Source: Ectobius pallidus (Eukaryota; Arthropoda; Insecta; Blattodea; Ectobiidae). Taken from it: a stretch of DNA of 64,000 nt. The stretch spans positions 44,177,160 to 44,241,159 of the forward strand of contig CAXKWD010000009.1 in NCBI GenBank assembly GCA_964059195.1. Direction: 5' to 3'. Position numbers and translations under genes: made by a program. Positions 11,536-23,500 of the stretch are shown here, in pieces; positions within the stretch are counted from its first letter, which is position 1; each line of letters opens with the position of its first letter. Under the pieces are notes generated by a model, which was not told where the DNA came from, did no database searches, and saw nothing but the letters and a program-made list of their open reading frames with translations.

Positions 11536-11776
11536 GTTCAATCCACAGCGCCAGATGGAACTTCTCTCCTACGACTAATTGCCCTAATGGTCTACCTCAC
11601 AGACAGACAAGTTATGTCATATGCAGTACTGTGAGGCACACTAATTAGTGATTTTTGTGACCGGGCTCCCACTGTTATTGTACAGTTAACATACAAGATA
11701 GATATGTAAGCTTTCATGAACCACAGATTATTGTCTCTGTTGGACATTACATGATAACATTATAGGAGAAAAATTC

Positions 11777-11848
11777 TCCGACACTGGGACTTGAACCCAG
11801 GACCTTTGGCTATTCGCGCCAATGCTCTACCAACTGAGCTAAGCCGGA
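11777..11848 (-). tRNA. tRNA-like unit 3
   Basis: Same 72 bases as unit 1. One base is missing immediately 3' of the tRNA-like part compared with the other units. It is nearest the orientation switch. Confidence 0.6.
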
Positions 11849-12128
11849 GTTCAATTCACAGCGCCAGATGGAACTTCTCTCCTACGACTAATTGCCCTAA
11901 TGGTCTACCTCACAGACAGACAAGTTATGTCATATGCAGTACTGTGAGGCACACTAATTAGTGATTTTTGTGACCGGGCTCCCACTGTTATTGTACAGTT
12001 AACATACAAGATAGATATGTAAGCTTTCATGAACCACAGATTATTGTCTCTGTTGGACATTACATGATAACATTATAGGAGAAAATTAGTCGTAGGAGAG
12101 AAGTTCCATCTGGCGCTGTGAATTGAAC

Positions 12129-12200
12129 TCCGGCTTAGCTCAGTTGGTAGAGCATTGGCGCGAATAGCCAAAGGTCCTGGGTTCAAGTCCCAGTGTCGGA
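12129..12200 (+). tRNA. tRNA-like unit 4
   Basis: Same 72-base cloverleaf on the plus strand, followed by GGAATTTTTCTCC (Pol III terminator). First unit after the orientation switch; its upstream copy of the spacer is cut short at about 12086. Confidence 0.6.
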
Positions 12201-12442
12201 GGAATTTTTCTCCTATAATGTTATCATGTAATGTCCAACAGAGACAATAATCTGTGGTTCATGAAAGCTTACATATCTATCTTGTATGTTAACTGTACAA
12301 TAACAGTGGGAGCCCGGTCACAAAAATCACTAATTAGTGTGCCTCACAGTACTGCATATGACATAACTTGTCTGTCTGTGAGGTAGACCATTAGGGCAAT
12401 TAGTCGTAGGAGAGAAGTTCCATCTGGCGCTGTGAATTGAAC

Positions 12443-12514
12443 TCCGGCTTAGCTCAGTTGGTAGAGCATTGGCGCGAATAGCCAAAGGTCCTGGGTTCAA
12501 GTCCCAGTGTCGGA
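12443..12514 (+). tRNA. tRNA-like unit 5
   Basis: Identical to unit 4, one full 314-bp period downstream, with the same leader and terminator. Confidence 0.6.
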
Positions 12515-12756
12515 GGAATTTTTCTCCTATAATGTTATCATGTAATGTCCAACAGAGACAATAATCTGTGGTTCATGAAAGCTTACATATCTATCTTGTA
12601 TGTTAACTGTACAATAACAGTGGGAGCCCGGTCACAAAAATCACTAATTAGTGTGCCTCACAGTACTGCATATGACATAACTTGTCTGTCTGTGAGGTAG
12701 ACCATTAGGGCAATTAGTCGTAGGAGAGAAGTTCCATCTGGCGCTGTGAATTGAAC

Positions 12757-12828
12757 TCCGGCTTAGCTCAGTTGGTAGAGCATTGGCGCGAATAGCCAAA
12801 GGTCCTGGGTTCAAGTCCCAGTGTCGGA
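12757..12828 (+). tRNA. tRNA-like unit 6
   Basis: Identical to units 4 and 5. The unit stops 79 bases downstream (12907), where the right copy of the 13-bp direct repeat begins. Confidence 0.6.
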
Positions 12829-12920
12829 GGAATTTTTCTCCTATAATGTTATCATGTAATGTCCAACAGAGACAATAATCTGTGGTTCATGAAAGCTTAC
12901 ATATCTAACTCGTTTCCCCG

Positions 12921-13569
12921 TCACCAGAGTATATTCTGCACAGTTCTTTTCCAATTGCATGATCGATGAAGGTAATGTTAGTGTTAACGCAAGAATCTTA
13001 CACTCTGATGACCCTGGTTCGTTCCCACATGCTTAAGAATTTAATCGAGGCTTCCCTAGGTTTTGATTTTAGATCTATTAAGATGGTGGCTGGTCTGAGT
13101 ATTATCATTCTACAACTTTTCACTTCTCAGCATCATCTTGTTGGAAATGAAATGGTTTCTCAAATACCCGGACGTATTTTCCTCATTACCACTGGATGGT
13201 ATTATCGAGTTACTAACTCTCTTATCCCAAAGCGTATTATTGTGTGGTATTTGTTTTAGTATTAGTGGTATTTATACTGTAGGTAGGAGTTACCGCCTTT
13301 AAAAAATATATATATTTATTCATAACAGCATGCCCCAATACACGTAATACTACATGCTTAATTTTCGGATTTAACAGTCGGTAATAATTGCTTAATCTAT
13401 GTAGCTAGTTTTAATCTTACAATGATACGTGACCCATATATAGGCCTACATTATATTTTATAATTTAACAATCTGTTAGTTAATTATTAATCTGTTAATA
13501 ACTGCTTAATCTAAGTAGTTAATTATAATCTTACACTAAGTTACATTAAAAATAATATCTGACAGAGAT
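12921..13569. other. No gene seen; one unrecognised frame
   Basis: A 97-codon plus frame at 12966-13259 has no familiar motif. The rest is AT-rich, with a small duplicated text at about 13380-13540 (TGCTTAATCTA.GTAG.TA..T occurring twice). Confidence 0.45.
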
Positions 13570-13621
13570 TTTTTAAATTTATTTTATAATTACATAAATA
13601 CATAGATATAATGTCCTGAAA

Positions 13622-13650
13622 CCCCGAATGAGCAGGAGCTCGTGCTCGGG
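13622..13650 (-). other. 3' UTR stem-loop of the LINE family (copy 2)
   Basis: Same outer CCCGA/TCGGG and inner GAGC/GCTC pairing as at 7756-7783, with a changed loop (GAGCAGGAGCTC on the plus strand). Confidence 0.65.
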
Positions 13651-13698
13651 TACATTAGTTCACAATATTGAACTTAAATTAATGGGTTTTTTGTTTCT

Positions 13699-13899
13699 TT
13701 ATTCTAGTTTTGAAAAGTCTATTGATTTGATGAACTTAATTAAAAATTTAAGGTGTTTCCTAATAAGTTTATCTCTGGTTGTGGGCCAATTTTCTCCATT
13801 GAATTTTATGTCTCTTATTAGCTGTTTCCTCTCCTGATTAAGATTCTGCAACGATATATAAAGTGTTGAACAGTTTGTTCTTCTCTTTGACAGATGCAT
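13699..13899 (-). pseudogene. LINE C-terminal coding remnant, copy 2
   Basis: A basic 66-codon frame ending KFLIKFIKSIDFSKLE lies directly before the shared 3' UTR. Copy 1 ends in a similar lysine-rich segment (KKFNKFIKNLI). It is likely the extreme C-terminus of the RT polyprotein; no catalytic motif is left. Confidence 0.45.
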
Positions 13900-13905
13900 T
13901 ACGAG

Positions 13906-14630
13906 TTGTCAGCAAATTTTTATGAATGAGGTCTTACTGGATGTACTCAGCCTCGTGAGAACAACGGTGGAGGTTACTGATAAAACAATGTAGGTTCACC
14001 GGTCAAGAAAACAATAACGACCTTTGGAGTTGGCGCTATCTTAGCATCTGTCAAAGAAGTAGAAAAACTGAGAAATATGACGCAGTAATCGGTCGGAAAG
14101 TTCAGTCTGTATTTGAACGAATGCCACAGAGTTTATTTTGATTTATTTTATTTTTTGTGAAGCCTTATGCGAGGCTCATGATCTATATGTTGGAACGGTC
14201 AGTAAGGCACTGGATTTGTGTTCCTAATTTTACGGGGTTAATCCCGCCCAACTCAATGAATTTTAAGTGTGCTTAAATTCGACAGTCCCATGGCTGAATA
14301 TTTTACATGAATATAAAAGAACCCTGTGTGATAAAATGTCGGCACGCCGGAGACGGATACAGACCTAAATATTCATGTAAAAGCAAATGTAATGGAATAT
14401 TTCATTGTTTTATTGTAGTTTCTTATAAACTGACTTATAGGCCTAATAATTGAGTAATTACTATATGTAAGTAAATGTGGGTAATTCGAGGCGGATGCGG
14501 GATAATTTGACCGGGGTTATTCCCACTCATACAGAAGAACACTAAGTTACTTATCCTACTATACAGTTTCGTAACTGTGTTGCTAGTACATCTCGTTACT
14601 TTTCCTTGACTGTAAAATAAGCCCATATAT
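13906..14630. other. No gene seen
   Basis: A 63-codon minus frame at 14435-14626 has no motif. No other structure is supported. Confidence 0.45.
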
Positions 14631-14637
14631 TAGGGCA

Positions 14638-15069
14638 GATTGCCACTAATCCGGACCCCTCTCGTCCGGACATCGGCTAATTCGGGCGGTATTTTTTAAA
14701 AACGATAAAAGCAGGATACTCCTGTTCTAAAATATAGTGTTTCTTTAATTTGTAATTTCTTTAACAGAAAATATGTACTGTAACTTTTTTGTACTGAACA
14801 ATCAATAACTTTTTATTTTAATGCCATAGTTATTTCTTTTGTTAATCCTACTTTAGTTCATAGGTTAAAAAGTGTAGCCTACAACTTTACCGCCTACAAC
14901 TGTATAAAGTTGTAGGAAAATTATTAAAAGCATCAATTTTTTAAGCTTTCCGGTCTATAACTGGTATTACAGTACAGTACGTGCATTTTAAGGCAAATTC
15001 CATTTAATCTGGAATTTCGATGATCCGGAGAGGGTCCGGTTCATCTAGTCCGGATTTGCAGGACTACTG
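14638..15069. mobile_element. Candidate pogo/Tigger-like MITE
   Basis: The left end begins CAGATTGCCACTAATCCGGA and the reverse complement of the right end begins CAGTAGTCCTGCAAATCCGG. Both then carry further GTCCGGA/CCGGACCC blocks, and the interior is AT-rich without coding. CAG...CCGGA ends with TA insertion are known for Tigger-type elements, but no TA duplication is clear here and the ends match only partly. A similar right end (GCGGGACTCTACTG) occurs at about 19443-19456. Confidence 0.45.
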
Positions 15070-15322
15070 ATTTCTATGAGTGAAAGTAGTCCAGAATGAC
15101 TTTGCTTGAGAGGTGTCTAAATGTAACAATAAATAAGTAAATTACTCGGTTAGTTGGTCTTGCCCAGTCTCTACTTCTGACTTCTCATATATTCGTTCTT
15201 CGGTTGCTCCCGTTCGTACTAAATTTTTTCCACTCTGTTTCCACGTTGTTCCAAGTTTAAAGACTAGTTTACCTGACGAAATTAGGTTTCGTAAGTAAGT
15301 TTCACATTTTAAAATTAATTTG

Positions 15323-15323
<1 letters not shown>

Positions 15324-15395
<72 letters not shown>

Positions 15396-15403
15396 TATTA
15401 TTT
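15324..15403 (+). repeat. (ATT)n microsatellite
   Basis: More than 20 ATT/TTA units, with a single ACT interruption near the end. Confidence 0.95.
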
Positions 15404-18040
15404 TACTAGAATGCACAAGAAGCGAGATGTACTGGCGACACAGTTACAGTTACAGTTTTGGCTGATTCCAACTTGGGCGAAACTATGGTGAGTTTGAGGT
15501 TATAAACATGTTTAGCTGGTTCAAACTTTGTAAAACGAAGTGAGAAAGTGTGAACAATGTGAAATTCTTGCATTTATGTGCGGTACAAACGTGATTATGC
15601 TATTTCAACTACTTGAACGTCAAAAACTAAGTGGATAGTGCGGCTGCATTGGAATTTGTTTCAATGGAAATGGTTGCAATTAATTTCACGAATTAACTTT
15701 GATGAAAGTACTTACGAAACCAGTGTAAATTAACTTTTTTGGCTACTTCAGCCAGACAAATATGAACAAATTTAAATTGTTTTTACTATTTTATTTACCG
15801 GTACTTTTTTAAATAACCTTTCTACTCCAAATAACTATTTCTTCCCTTCTGAATTTTGACTCCCGAAAGCTTCCTTGTCAATATAATTTCTGTCCTATTA
15901 AATTTCTATCCTTGGTATAAGAATTTCACTTCACGTACTGCTATAACAGAAACGTTCTTGCCATAAAAACGTGCCATTCCACGGAATCTATTAGAAAATA
16001 CTGATAGGTTTTGAAGAATTTCGGTTTAATTAACAATTTGAAAGTAGCGTCTAGCCACTGTCAAACTCGTGTGACGTAATCGGACTGTCAACGTATTTTA
16101 ATGACCGCTATAAATGTTGCAGCTTCTTGGTGGCGCTGTAAAATCCTGAGCTCGGAGCCATTAAAACAGAGACCCCGTGCAGAGATAAACGAGCTATAAA
16201 GCTCTCCCACACTCTTAATATTGCTCCTGCATTCTGCCGCTCCTGTGTGGATTAGCAACAGATGTGGACAACTTGTCCCTTTCTTCAACACCAGCTTCAG
16301 CCTCCAAGAACCTCTAAGAAGCAAATGAACTTGGAGATAAAGCGTTTTATTGAGTTCTGGAAGAAGTAGTACAATGATCTTGAAGTCATTGTTGGAGGGT
16401 AATTGGTTGATCAAGCCTGAGGAACATGAAGTTTAAAATCATACTGGCAGTACTGTTGAGCTCGATAAATAAAATAATTGCTCTGCAATTTCCTCCAGTA
16501 TCCAATCAGTCATATGCTTGTCTGTAGGTTGATCTTAATACTAACAGAAAAATAACACGAGTTAAGTTCATTCAGGAAAATGGTATATGACTACCATTTA
16601 GGGCAAGTAAGTAGGCTAATCAGATTAGGAGCGTAAATCTCGTACACAGTGTTAACTGTCTGTACTGGATTGAGAATAGGAGACAAGTATCATAACAGAA
16701 ATTACAACAAATTAACGAACCCAAGAGCTCTAAAGTCACCACGCCAGCAAAACTTTGGATATAGCGTACCGGATATCCGTACTAACAAGTCCATCTCTTT
16801 GGGAGGTGGAATAAACAACAGATACCACAAATATTTACTATGCTGTCTATCCGTCTGCCGTCAACCCTGAGCAAGAGAATCGACGCTTGATGCTGCTGAG
16901 AGCCGAGAAAAGAGGATTACAAATCTCGTAAGTAATAAAACCACAGTATAAGTATTAATACAGTAAAGAAACTGTGTGTTAAAAGTCCTATGACAAGATG
17001 TTGGCTGGACGACACTAGCGCTCCATGCGGAGATTAAGTAAAACTAACATTCTCATCATATCAAATGACTTGGGAAAATATATAAACACATCGCAAAATA
17101 TGTTATGTTAAAAGAGAAAAATACAGAATATTTTTTATTTAATGCAAATCTAATGTTAAATTTAAGAAATAATAAAACAGATACTGTATTATATTCTAGT
17201 TAAGAAGAGGTAAACAATACCTAAATAGGCTACTGTTAAGGACTGTATCTAGGCCTAGTACTTTTCCTTTAAAATCATTGCCCTTTAATATAATTTATAA
17301 TTCAAATTATGATATTAAATAGCCTACGTATTAATTACGTAAATTATATTACAGGTCTGTCACGTTGTTCATCCTGCACGTCATTGTTGACAGTGTATTT
17401 TGATTCTTTGCCTTATATGGCAATATACGACTTCAATTTATTGTACTAGGTCTATGTAGCGTCAATTCCTGCAGGAAGGACTCCATTAAACAAAACAAAA
17501 AATTATGGAGCATTTGGAATTGAAGACACCGTCGGTACAGCAGTTTTAATTAACGAGTTTTTATAGGAATTCATAAACTGTCTGTTTTCGGCGTGTGTCA
17601 ACCATAGACGGTAATTTTCACTCAAATATTTTACATATTTTGTTACTAGGTTTTCTTGTCGACCATTAATGACCTATTTTATACACCAGAAATCATTACA
17701 ACAGAATAAAATATAAAAATATTACATTAAAGTAATTTGAAACATAACCACACCAGAATCACGAGTAAGTTAGTAGGCCTGCAATAGATATTACTTATTT
17801 TCGTTCTTACCTTTCTGGATGTTTCAAGAAAGTGAAGAAATGCAATTCAGGATTTTGTCTTTTATTATTACTGAAATTTACAGCAGAATAATAAGGTCCT
17901 TTCGAATATCGCGTGTTCTAATAAATACAACACTTCTATTTATTTACATACTTCCCGGAGTAGTTTCTGTAGTCTTACTTTATGGCCGCTACGATCGCTA
18001 GTAAATGCGCGCGCATTCTCGTCTGGCAGAAAAACGGACT
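15404..18040. other. No recognised gene; one 108-codon frame
   Basis: A minus frame at 16088-16414 encodes 108 residues, leucine- and serine-rich, with no motif I recognise; a decayed element or chance are both possible. At 16452-16475 the text CTGTTGAGCTCGATAAATAA recalls the outer flank of the fold-back at 35461-35610. A 73-codon frame at 16649-16870 is also unrecognised. Confidence 0.4.
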
Positions 18041-21000
18041 GAGTTTCTGTACTGTATTAATACTTATACTGTGATAAAACCCTTACTGGCACCCAAATAA
18101 ACTTAAACTTAAACTTAAATCACAGGTACTATTAACTTCCTGATTATTATTCCTCTGCGTTGTGTTTGGATGTAACTCTACAAACGTGATTCCCTGAAGA
18201 TGGTTGAATGTAACCGAAAGGCGTAGAAAAAATAAAAGAAGTTGAGAACAAAGATATTTTGCAATTATTTTACTGGAGAAGAAAGATATTTTGCTATTAT
18301 TTTACAGAAGAACATGAGTTGCATCTTTTTTGCAGTTCAGGTCTTTAGGACTTCTTATTTATCCTTTTTTAGAAAAAATGAAGACAATAATGAGGAGGAG
18401 GAGGAGGAGGAGGAGGTAAATGAGAAAGAGAAAGAGGGAAATAAGAAAAAAAGCAGCAGAAGAAAATACCTATTACCATTTTCGAGGACGAGAAGCTTTT
18501 AAACAAATAAACTTCATATACAAATGCAGTCATTCTAAGAATGTACCCTTCAACTTCTGAAATTTAATATTATGATTTCATTTACGAAAATGAAAACAGA
18601 AACCACCAGTGCGTCCGGATATTCACTTCTACGTTCAGCTCGCCTGAATCAAGCACGATTGCCACTTCGCTCGAAACCCCATTTTGGAGGACTGCATACT
18701 AAAAATTATGATAAAAATTGAAGTCATTTAAATGCCGTACTTTGTACAGCCATTCATGAATTTTCTCCCGGCATGTATTATTTGTAATTTCAAATGGAAA
18801 TCCAGATTCTAATATCCGTTTAATTTCCGATGGTTTACCTTAAAATTCATTTCTCAGTAGTTACTACAAATCTTTCGCTTCTTTACAGAAAATTCATACA
18901 ACTTTTCAGGATTCTATTAAATTTTTCTATAAAGCTAACATCGTAGGTTTTTACATACCATGGAGAGATGTTAAAGTCCAATCGTTGTGACAACTGCCTC
19001 CGTCATTCGATTTTTGGCAGAGATATGGCAGGATGGGTAATGGACATGATAATGAAAATGTAGGCCTATTCCTGTGGCATCTAACTACTAACTAGTATTT
19101 ACGATTCTTAGTTGACCTTGTTCCAATCACGTCTTAATCTGGTGTTCCTGCCAATACGAATATTGCACTGTTCATTACTTGATAAGGAAGTAGGAAGCAG
19201 TATCAAGTAAACTATTTTGTTGTGATTTATTGACACATAACTTATAATTTTTGTTTCATATAAGAATAACTATATGTATATTAACATGTTTTATCATGAT
19301 TTTTAACGGTGCTATTTATATTTGAGACCAATGAACACATTTTAAACTTTAGCTATAAAAATTTTAATTTTTAAGCTTTTATTCCCGATAGCTTGGTATT
19401 CTGGAAACTTGGTGCCCTTTCGGTCCATATTAGGCCTAATTTGCGGGACTCTACTGTATCTTAATATTAATGTTGTCGGCGAATTGGATTTCAATTTATA
19501 TGAAAAACAATTATTATAATTAATTAATTAATTAATACCTCGGAAACCAACTGAAGTATTACACTAAAATTTAAAGCTGTAATTTCTTTTTAGGTTTTAT
19601 TCAAATGTCAGATTCCACGTTAGCACAAGTAGTTTAGAAAATGACTCTCTACACTTCGGTCTTCTCTTAAAGGTCAACTGAGCATAGAGAAACACTACGC
19701 AATCACTTCTGTAGCTACACTTTACTTTTCAGCAAAATTTTGTAACACTGTAAGTTTTGCATACTTATTACTATAACAGGATCAATCTGAAAATTAGGTG
19801 AAATGTTGCATATAGAATACGGCTAAGGAAGGCATTTGAGGTAACTCTTCATGGAATAAAAACTTTTTCATTCAACATTATACCAAGAATAATTCTCGGA
19901 TATAAAATCCTACTACTTTACCGGAATATTGTATTTTTCAGAATTTTTAGATTTTTACATAGATCAATACATTAGGTTTTTATTATTTTTAACATCATCA
20001 TCATCATCTTAAATTTTGATGTAATTTTATCTTAAATCTTTTAGCGATGTTACATTAATGTAACATGTTTGTGTTACCTGTATAACTGTATTTTTAATTT
20101 TGTTATAGCTGAATAGCTGAAAGTTATTATTTGCAATCGTTTATAAAATTTACTAACAAGTCAAGATATTGATTTGTGTATGTTGTGCAATTACCAACAT
20201 GAGGATCACTGGGAACTAAAAATAAACTACATATCTAATGGATGATGAATTGATGGCGGTAGTGTAGTTATTCACTACAAGATACTTTTTTATTTTGATT
20301 CACATGCAACACTGCTCTCATGTTTGCGGATGCAGGACACCAGGGAAATATGTGAAATGCAGCTACATATTCTGTTGCAGATATTAATCTTTATTTCTAT
20401 TTTTATTTTGCTATGAAACTGCTATCATCAGTCATGGTACTTGTCATCTAGTTCCAGTTTTAAACAATATTAACCCTAAATTATTACACTTGAGCATGGA
20501 GTATGTAATAATAATAATAACATAAATATTATTAATTTTATCATTACGGCGATGATGATTTTGATAATCAACTATAAAATGAGGACTTGATTCTCGGAAA
20601 TATCAATAAGCTCTGATGTCACTGACAAAATTTTGCGACATGTGCGTCATGACTGAAATGTACGATGGTTTCAGTGGCGTGCAGATTCCTGATTTTATAA
20701 ACACACATTTTCAAAATAGTCTACCTTGTGTCGTTAGTTATATAGCACTACATTTTGTTGATAAATTAAACAAAAATTAAGTATACAGAAAATAAATTAC
20801 TAGGTACATCACATGAATCTTTGTTTATTCATACAAAATGAAATTTAAAAAATATATATGAGTTTAAAATCAGGCCCGTATACCATAGGTTATAGATCTG
20901 TAAATATATTTACATATATTTACATTATGTTAAATCAGAATATCTAAGAACGCAAGAGCCTTTAGATGGACATATGTAATAAACAGTGACAGTCTGCTTA

Positions 21001-21830
21001 TTTCCTCTTCGAATTATAGAATGCATTCATTTCAATATTCACCAGACCCCAACTTTCTCCTTTTGATTTAAAATATCAAAATTGCGAGTTTTTTTTTATA
21101 TTCCTTGTGTTGAAAACCTTGTTGTCATATTCTGGGTTAAATTCTTTTGTCTTTTGTTGCTTATGATTTCCGAAGTTAGTAAATGTAGATCAATATTGTT
21201 AAAGTCGGATTTGAGACGTTTTGCGAAAGAGAACCTGATGTTGAGATGCAGAGTAACATTTAGGACTTGAAAGTCGTCTTTCATTGAGAGAAATTGTTTC
21301 AATCCAGGCCAATACTTGAAGCTTTTTTCCATTTGGGTGGGTAAAGAGCTACGTCCTATAGGATATATTGTTTTTAGGGGAAATTTTTGAATACTAAACT
21401 GATATAATATTTTCATAATGTAGATAATATTTAAATAGCCAAGATACCAAACAGTGTGGAAATATTTTGTGGGTGGTTCTCCAAAATGAAAGCATTCCAA
21501 GACTGCCTAACACTTCAAAGGCTGGGAATTGCTGCTGTAATAAATTCTTAGAAAGATTCGTGATTCTATGACTGTCACAATCACAGTCACAGTTTATCAG
21601 AATTAGTGGGCAGCCTGTTTTAGATAGAGAATGGTTTGTATTTCAATAGATTTTCGTATTACGAGGGCAGAGCTGGACTGGTTCGGAATGAATTGGAAAC
21701 GCAAATCACGTCGCGAGGAGCTATTCCAGACGAGGTCGTCGTCAAATGAGCGGCATCTGTAATAATAAAGTATCCCTGGTCTTCCCGGGAATTTTGCAAA
21801 TGCTGTTTCTGCTTCAGTTGCATTTTCTCT
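18041..21830. other. No recognised gene; scattered repeat fragments
   Basis: A segment at 18190-18240 (CCTGAAGATGGTTGAATGTA, then ACCGAAAGGCGTAG) recalls the 3' region of some retroelements, too short to classify. A (GAG)n run at about 18391-18416 creates a glutamate-rich frame that I reject as a gene. A minus frame of 134 codons at 21096-21500 has no motif I know. An AATT run lies at about 19517-19536. Confidence 0.4.
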
Positions 21831-21835
21831 TTCTC

Positions 21836-21928
<93 letters not shown>
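21836..21928 (+). repeat. (CTGT)n-(CT)n-(AT)n compound microsatellite
   Basis: CTGT units pass into CT units (one CA interruption) and then TA units. Frames on both strands across it are artefacts. Confidence 0.95.
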
Positions 21929-21929
<1 letters not shown>

Positions 21930-21930
21930 G

Positions 21931-23500
21931 AAGAACATGTTTTGGAATACTATGTGGAGGACTTTTTTAAATTCAACTTTTTCTAAAATATTGATTTGTA
22001 ATTACTCATTATTGTTGCTATTATTGTTATTATTTATTGCATTTCATTTTTCTAAATATTATATCACAATAAATTTACGGGGCTGTCATACAAATAAACA
22101 AATACATATAGACCTACGCCATATAAATGATTAGATTTGAAAATATGTGTTTTAATGAATTAGGACTTACATTTAATATAAAACACAAATTTAGTATGCT
22201 TATAGTATGCCTTTCCCATTGAGCAGATCTCATGGTTAGTTTGAAACAAAAAGGAATTAGTTTTGCAAAAATGTTACATATTCTTATTAAGATATTACTT
22301 AGTACGATTTCTTGTGGTGAAGATGACCAACAACACATAAACTTAACTAAAAAAAAAAAAAATATACAATTAAACACTAAGCGTACGGTATGCAAAAAGA
22401 CATGGAATTAAAGGTTATTATCGGTTAGCTTCTCTTTAAGTCTTTTCTTCACATGCAGTAGTAAATCAAGATAATGAAACTTTATTTTATAAATCGCAGG
22501 AATTGTCTTTTGCCATTGGATAAGTAAGTGAGTCAAGATTAAAATGCAACATGAAAATCTTACTACGATTAAGGGAGTTTGAATGATAAGTGCAGACTTT
22601 ACTTCCAAGTTTATAAAATCGGCTTGTTTATGAAGCTGTGTACATTGACGTTTATTGCTTGCGAATTAGTATCAACTTGTTTCGTTTCTTTCATGTGGTG
22701 ACAATGTTTTAATCCTGGTTGTTAATGTCAACATATATAATACTAGTGCATAAATAATTACAACTCTTTATGTAAAATACGTCTATAATATTTGCCGTAC
22801 TACTTAAACTGAACATCAGACATTTATTTACCTCGGCTACAATTTCGCTATTACGTATGTACAGTAATTAACTTAATGTTAAGTTTTTGTCTTGTATCAA
22901 TATGTAATAGCCTATATTGAAATACAAGTGCCGTAAATGCATCATTGGAGAATCCAGGTAGAGTCTTTTTAAATTTCCGAGATTCTCCGATGCACTTAAT
23001 GTTTCTTACGTGTAAATAATTAATCGTTTAGAACAACTGTAGCAAAATACAAGCGTAAATAGTTGAAAAACTAGTGTTATAAGGCTTGTTTTAATTTAGT
23101 GGCGATCTACATTTCGATTACATCAGCGCGTGCAGTTTTCAGGCGCAGCAAACTAAGACCTCATACAATTCCACATACCATGGTATTTCATGGATTGTAG
23201 AAGTTCCTTTATCGTATATAGCTTTACATGAATAAATAAGCAAAAAGGAAGTAAATACAGGTGAGATTGAAATCTCTAAATTTAAGATAAAATCTATATT
23301 ATACTTTCCGATGTTTTAAACCCCCGAGTATTCTGATTGGCTCCAGAGGACAACCAATCAACGGCCGATATATACACACATTTATGTTGTCATTTTGCAC
23401 ATCTCGAAGCGAATACTGGCTCAATACGTACGAATGAGGTACCAATCGAAAATTGTTTTCGTTCCGATTAAGTAATTTGCATACCGTTGAGTTTTAATAA
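21931..23500. other. No gene seen
   Basis: AT-rich, with several 60-93 codon frames that lack motifs. A small near-inverted pair of about 20 bases occurs at 22940-23000 (GATTCTCCGATGCACTTAAT and GCATCATTGGAGAATCC). Confidence 0.4.

Larger units (their letters stand above)
11126..12907. mobile_element. Inverted 3+3 array of tRNA-like units with 13-bp flanking direct repeat
   Basis: Six copies of a unit of about 314 bp: three on the minus strand (tRNA-like parts at 11150, 11464, 11777), then three on the plus strand (12129, 12443, 12757). Copies are nearly identical; I saw only single-base changes in the second and third left copies. The block is bounded by perfect 13-bp direct repeats ACTCGTTTCCCCG at 11113-11125 and 12908-12920, as expected for one insertion. 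The orientation switch at about 12085 joins the region just 3' of one tRNA-like unit to the 5' leader of another, leaving about 195 bases unpaired between arms of about 760 bases. Units carry a constant spacer with a TTAGTGTGCCTCACAGTACT segment. A very diverged, poly(A)-tailed dimer of the family is at 24979-25500. Known SINE biology explains the 13-bp repeat; the inverted multimer form is unusual. Confidence 0.85.
13570..13905 (-). mobile_element. Non-LTR retrotransposon 3' fragment, copy 2
   Basis: A short minus-strand copy of the LINE family at 7692-10437: plus-strand oligo(T) at about 13570, the 3' stem-loop at 13622-13650, then a C-terminal coding remnant to about 13900. No target duplication was found. 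Assignment rests on the stem-loop and its spacing from the A-rich end. Confidence 0.65.

Noticed and set aside
11150..12828. A normal genomic tRNA-Phe gene cluster
   Set aside because: The nominal GAA anticodon has C33 and T37, the innermost acceptor pair is broken, the flanking 13-bp repeat implies insertion, and diverged poly(A)-tailed relatives exist. It remains possible and is kept as tRNA-like.
18242..18502. Glutamate- and lysine-rich 86-codon frame
   Set aside because: Driven by a (GAG)n run and flanking purine-rich DNA; no domain.
20670..20700. CAGTGGCGTGCAGATTCC as a hAT element start
   Set aside because: No matching right end or 8-bp duplication could be found nearby.
21603..21931. 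Arg/Glu-rich and Ser/Leu-rich frames on both strands
   Set aside because: Translations of the compound CT microsatellite.
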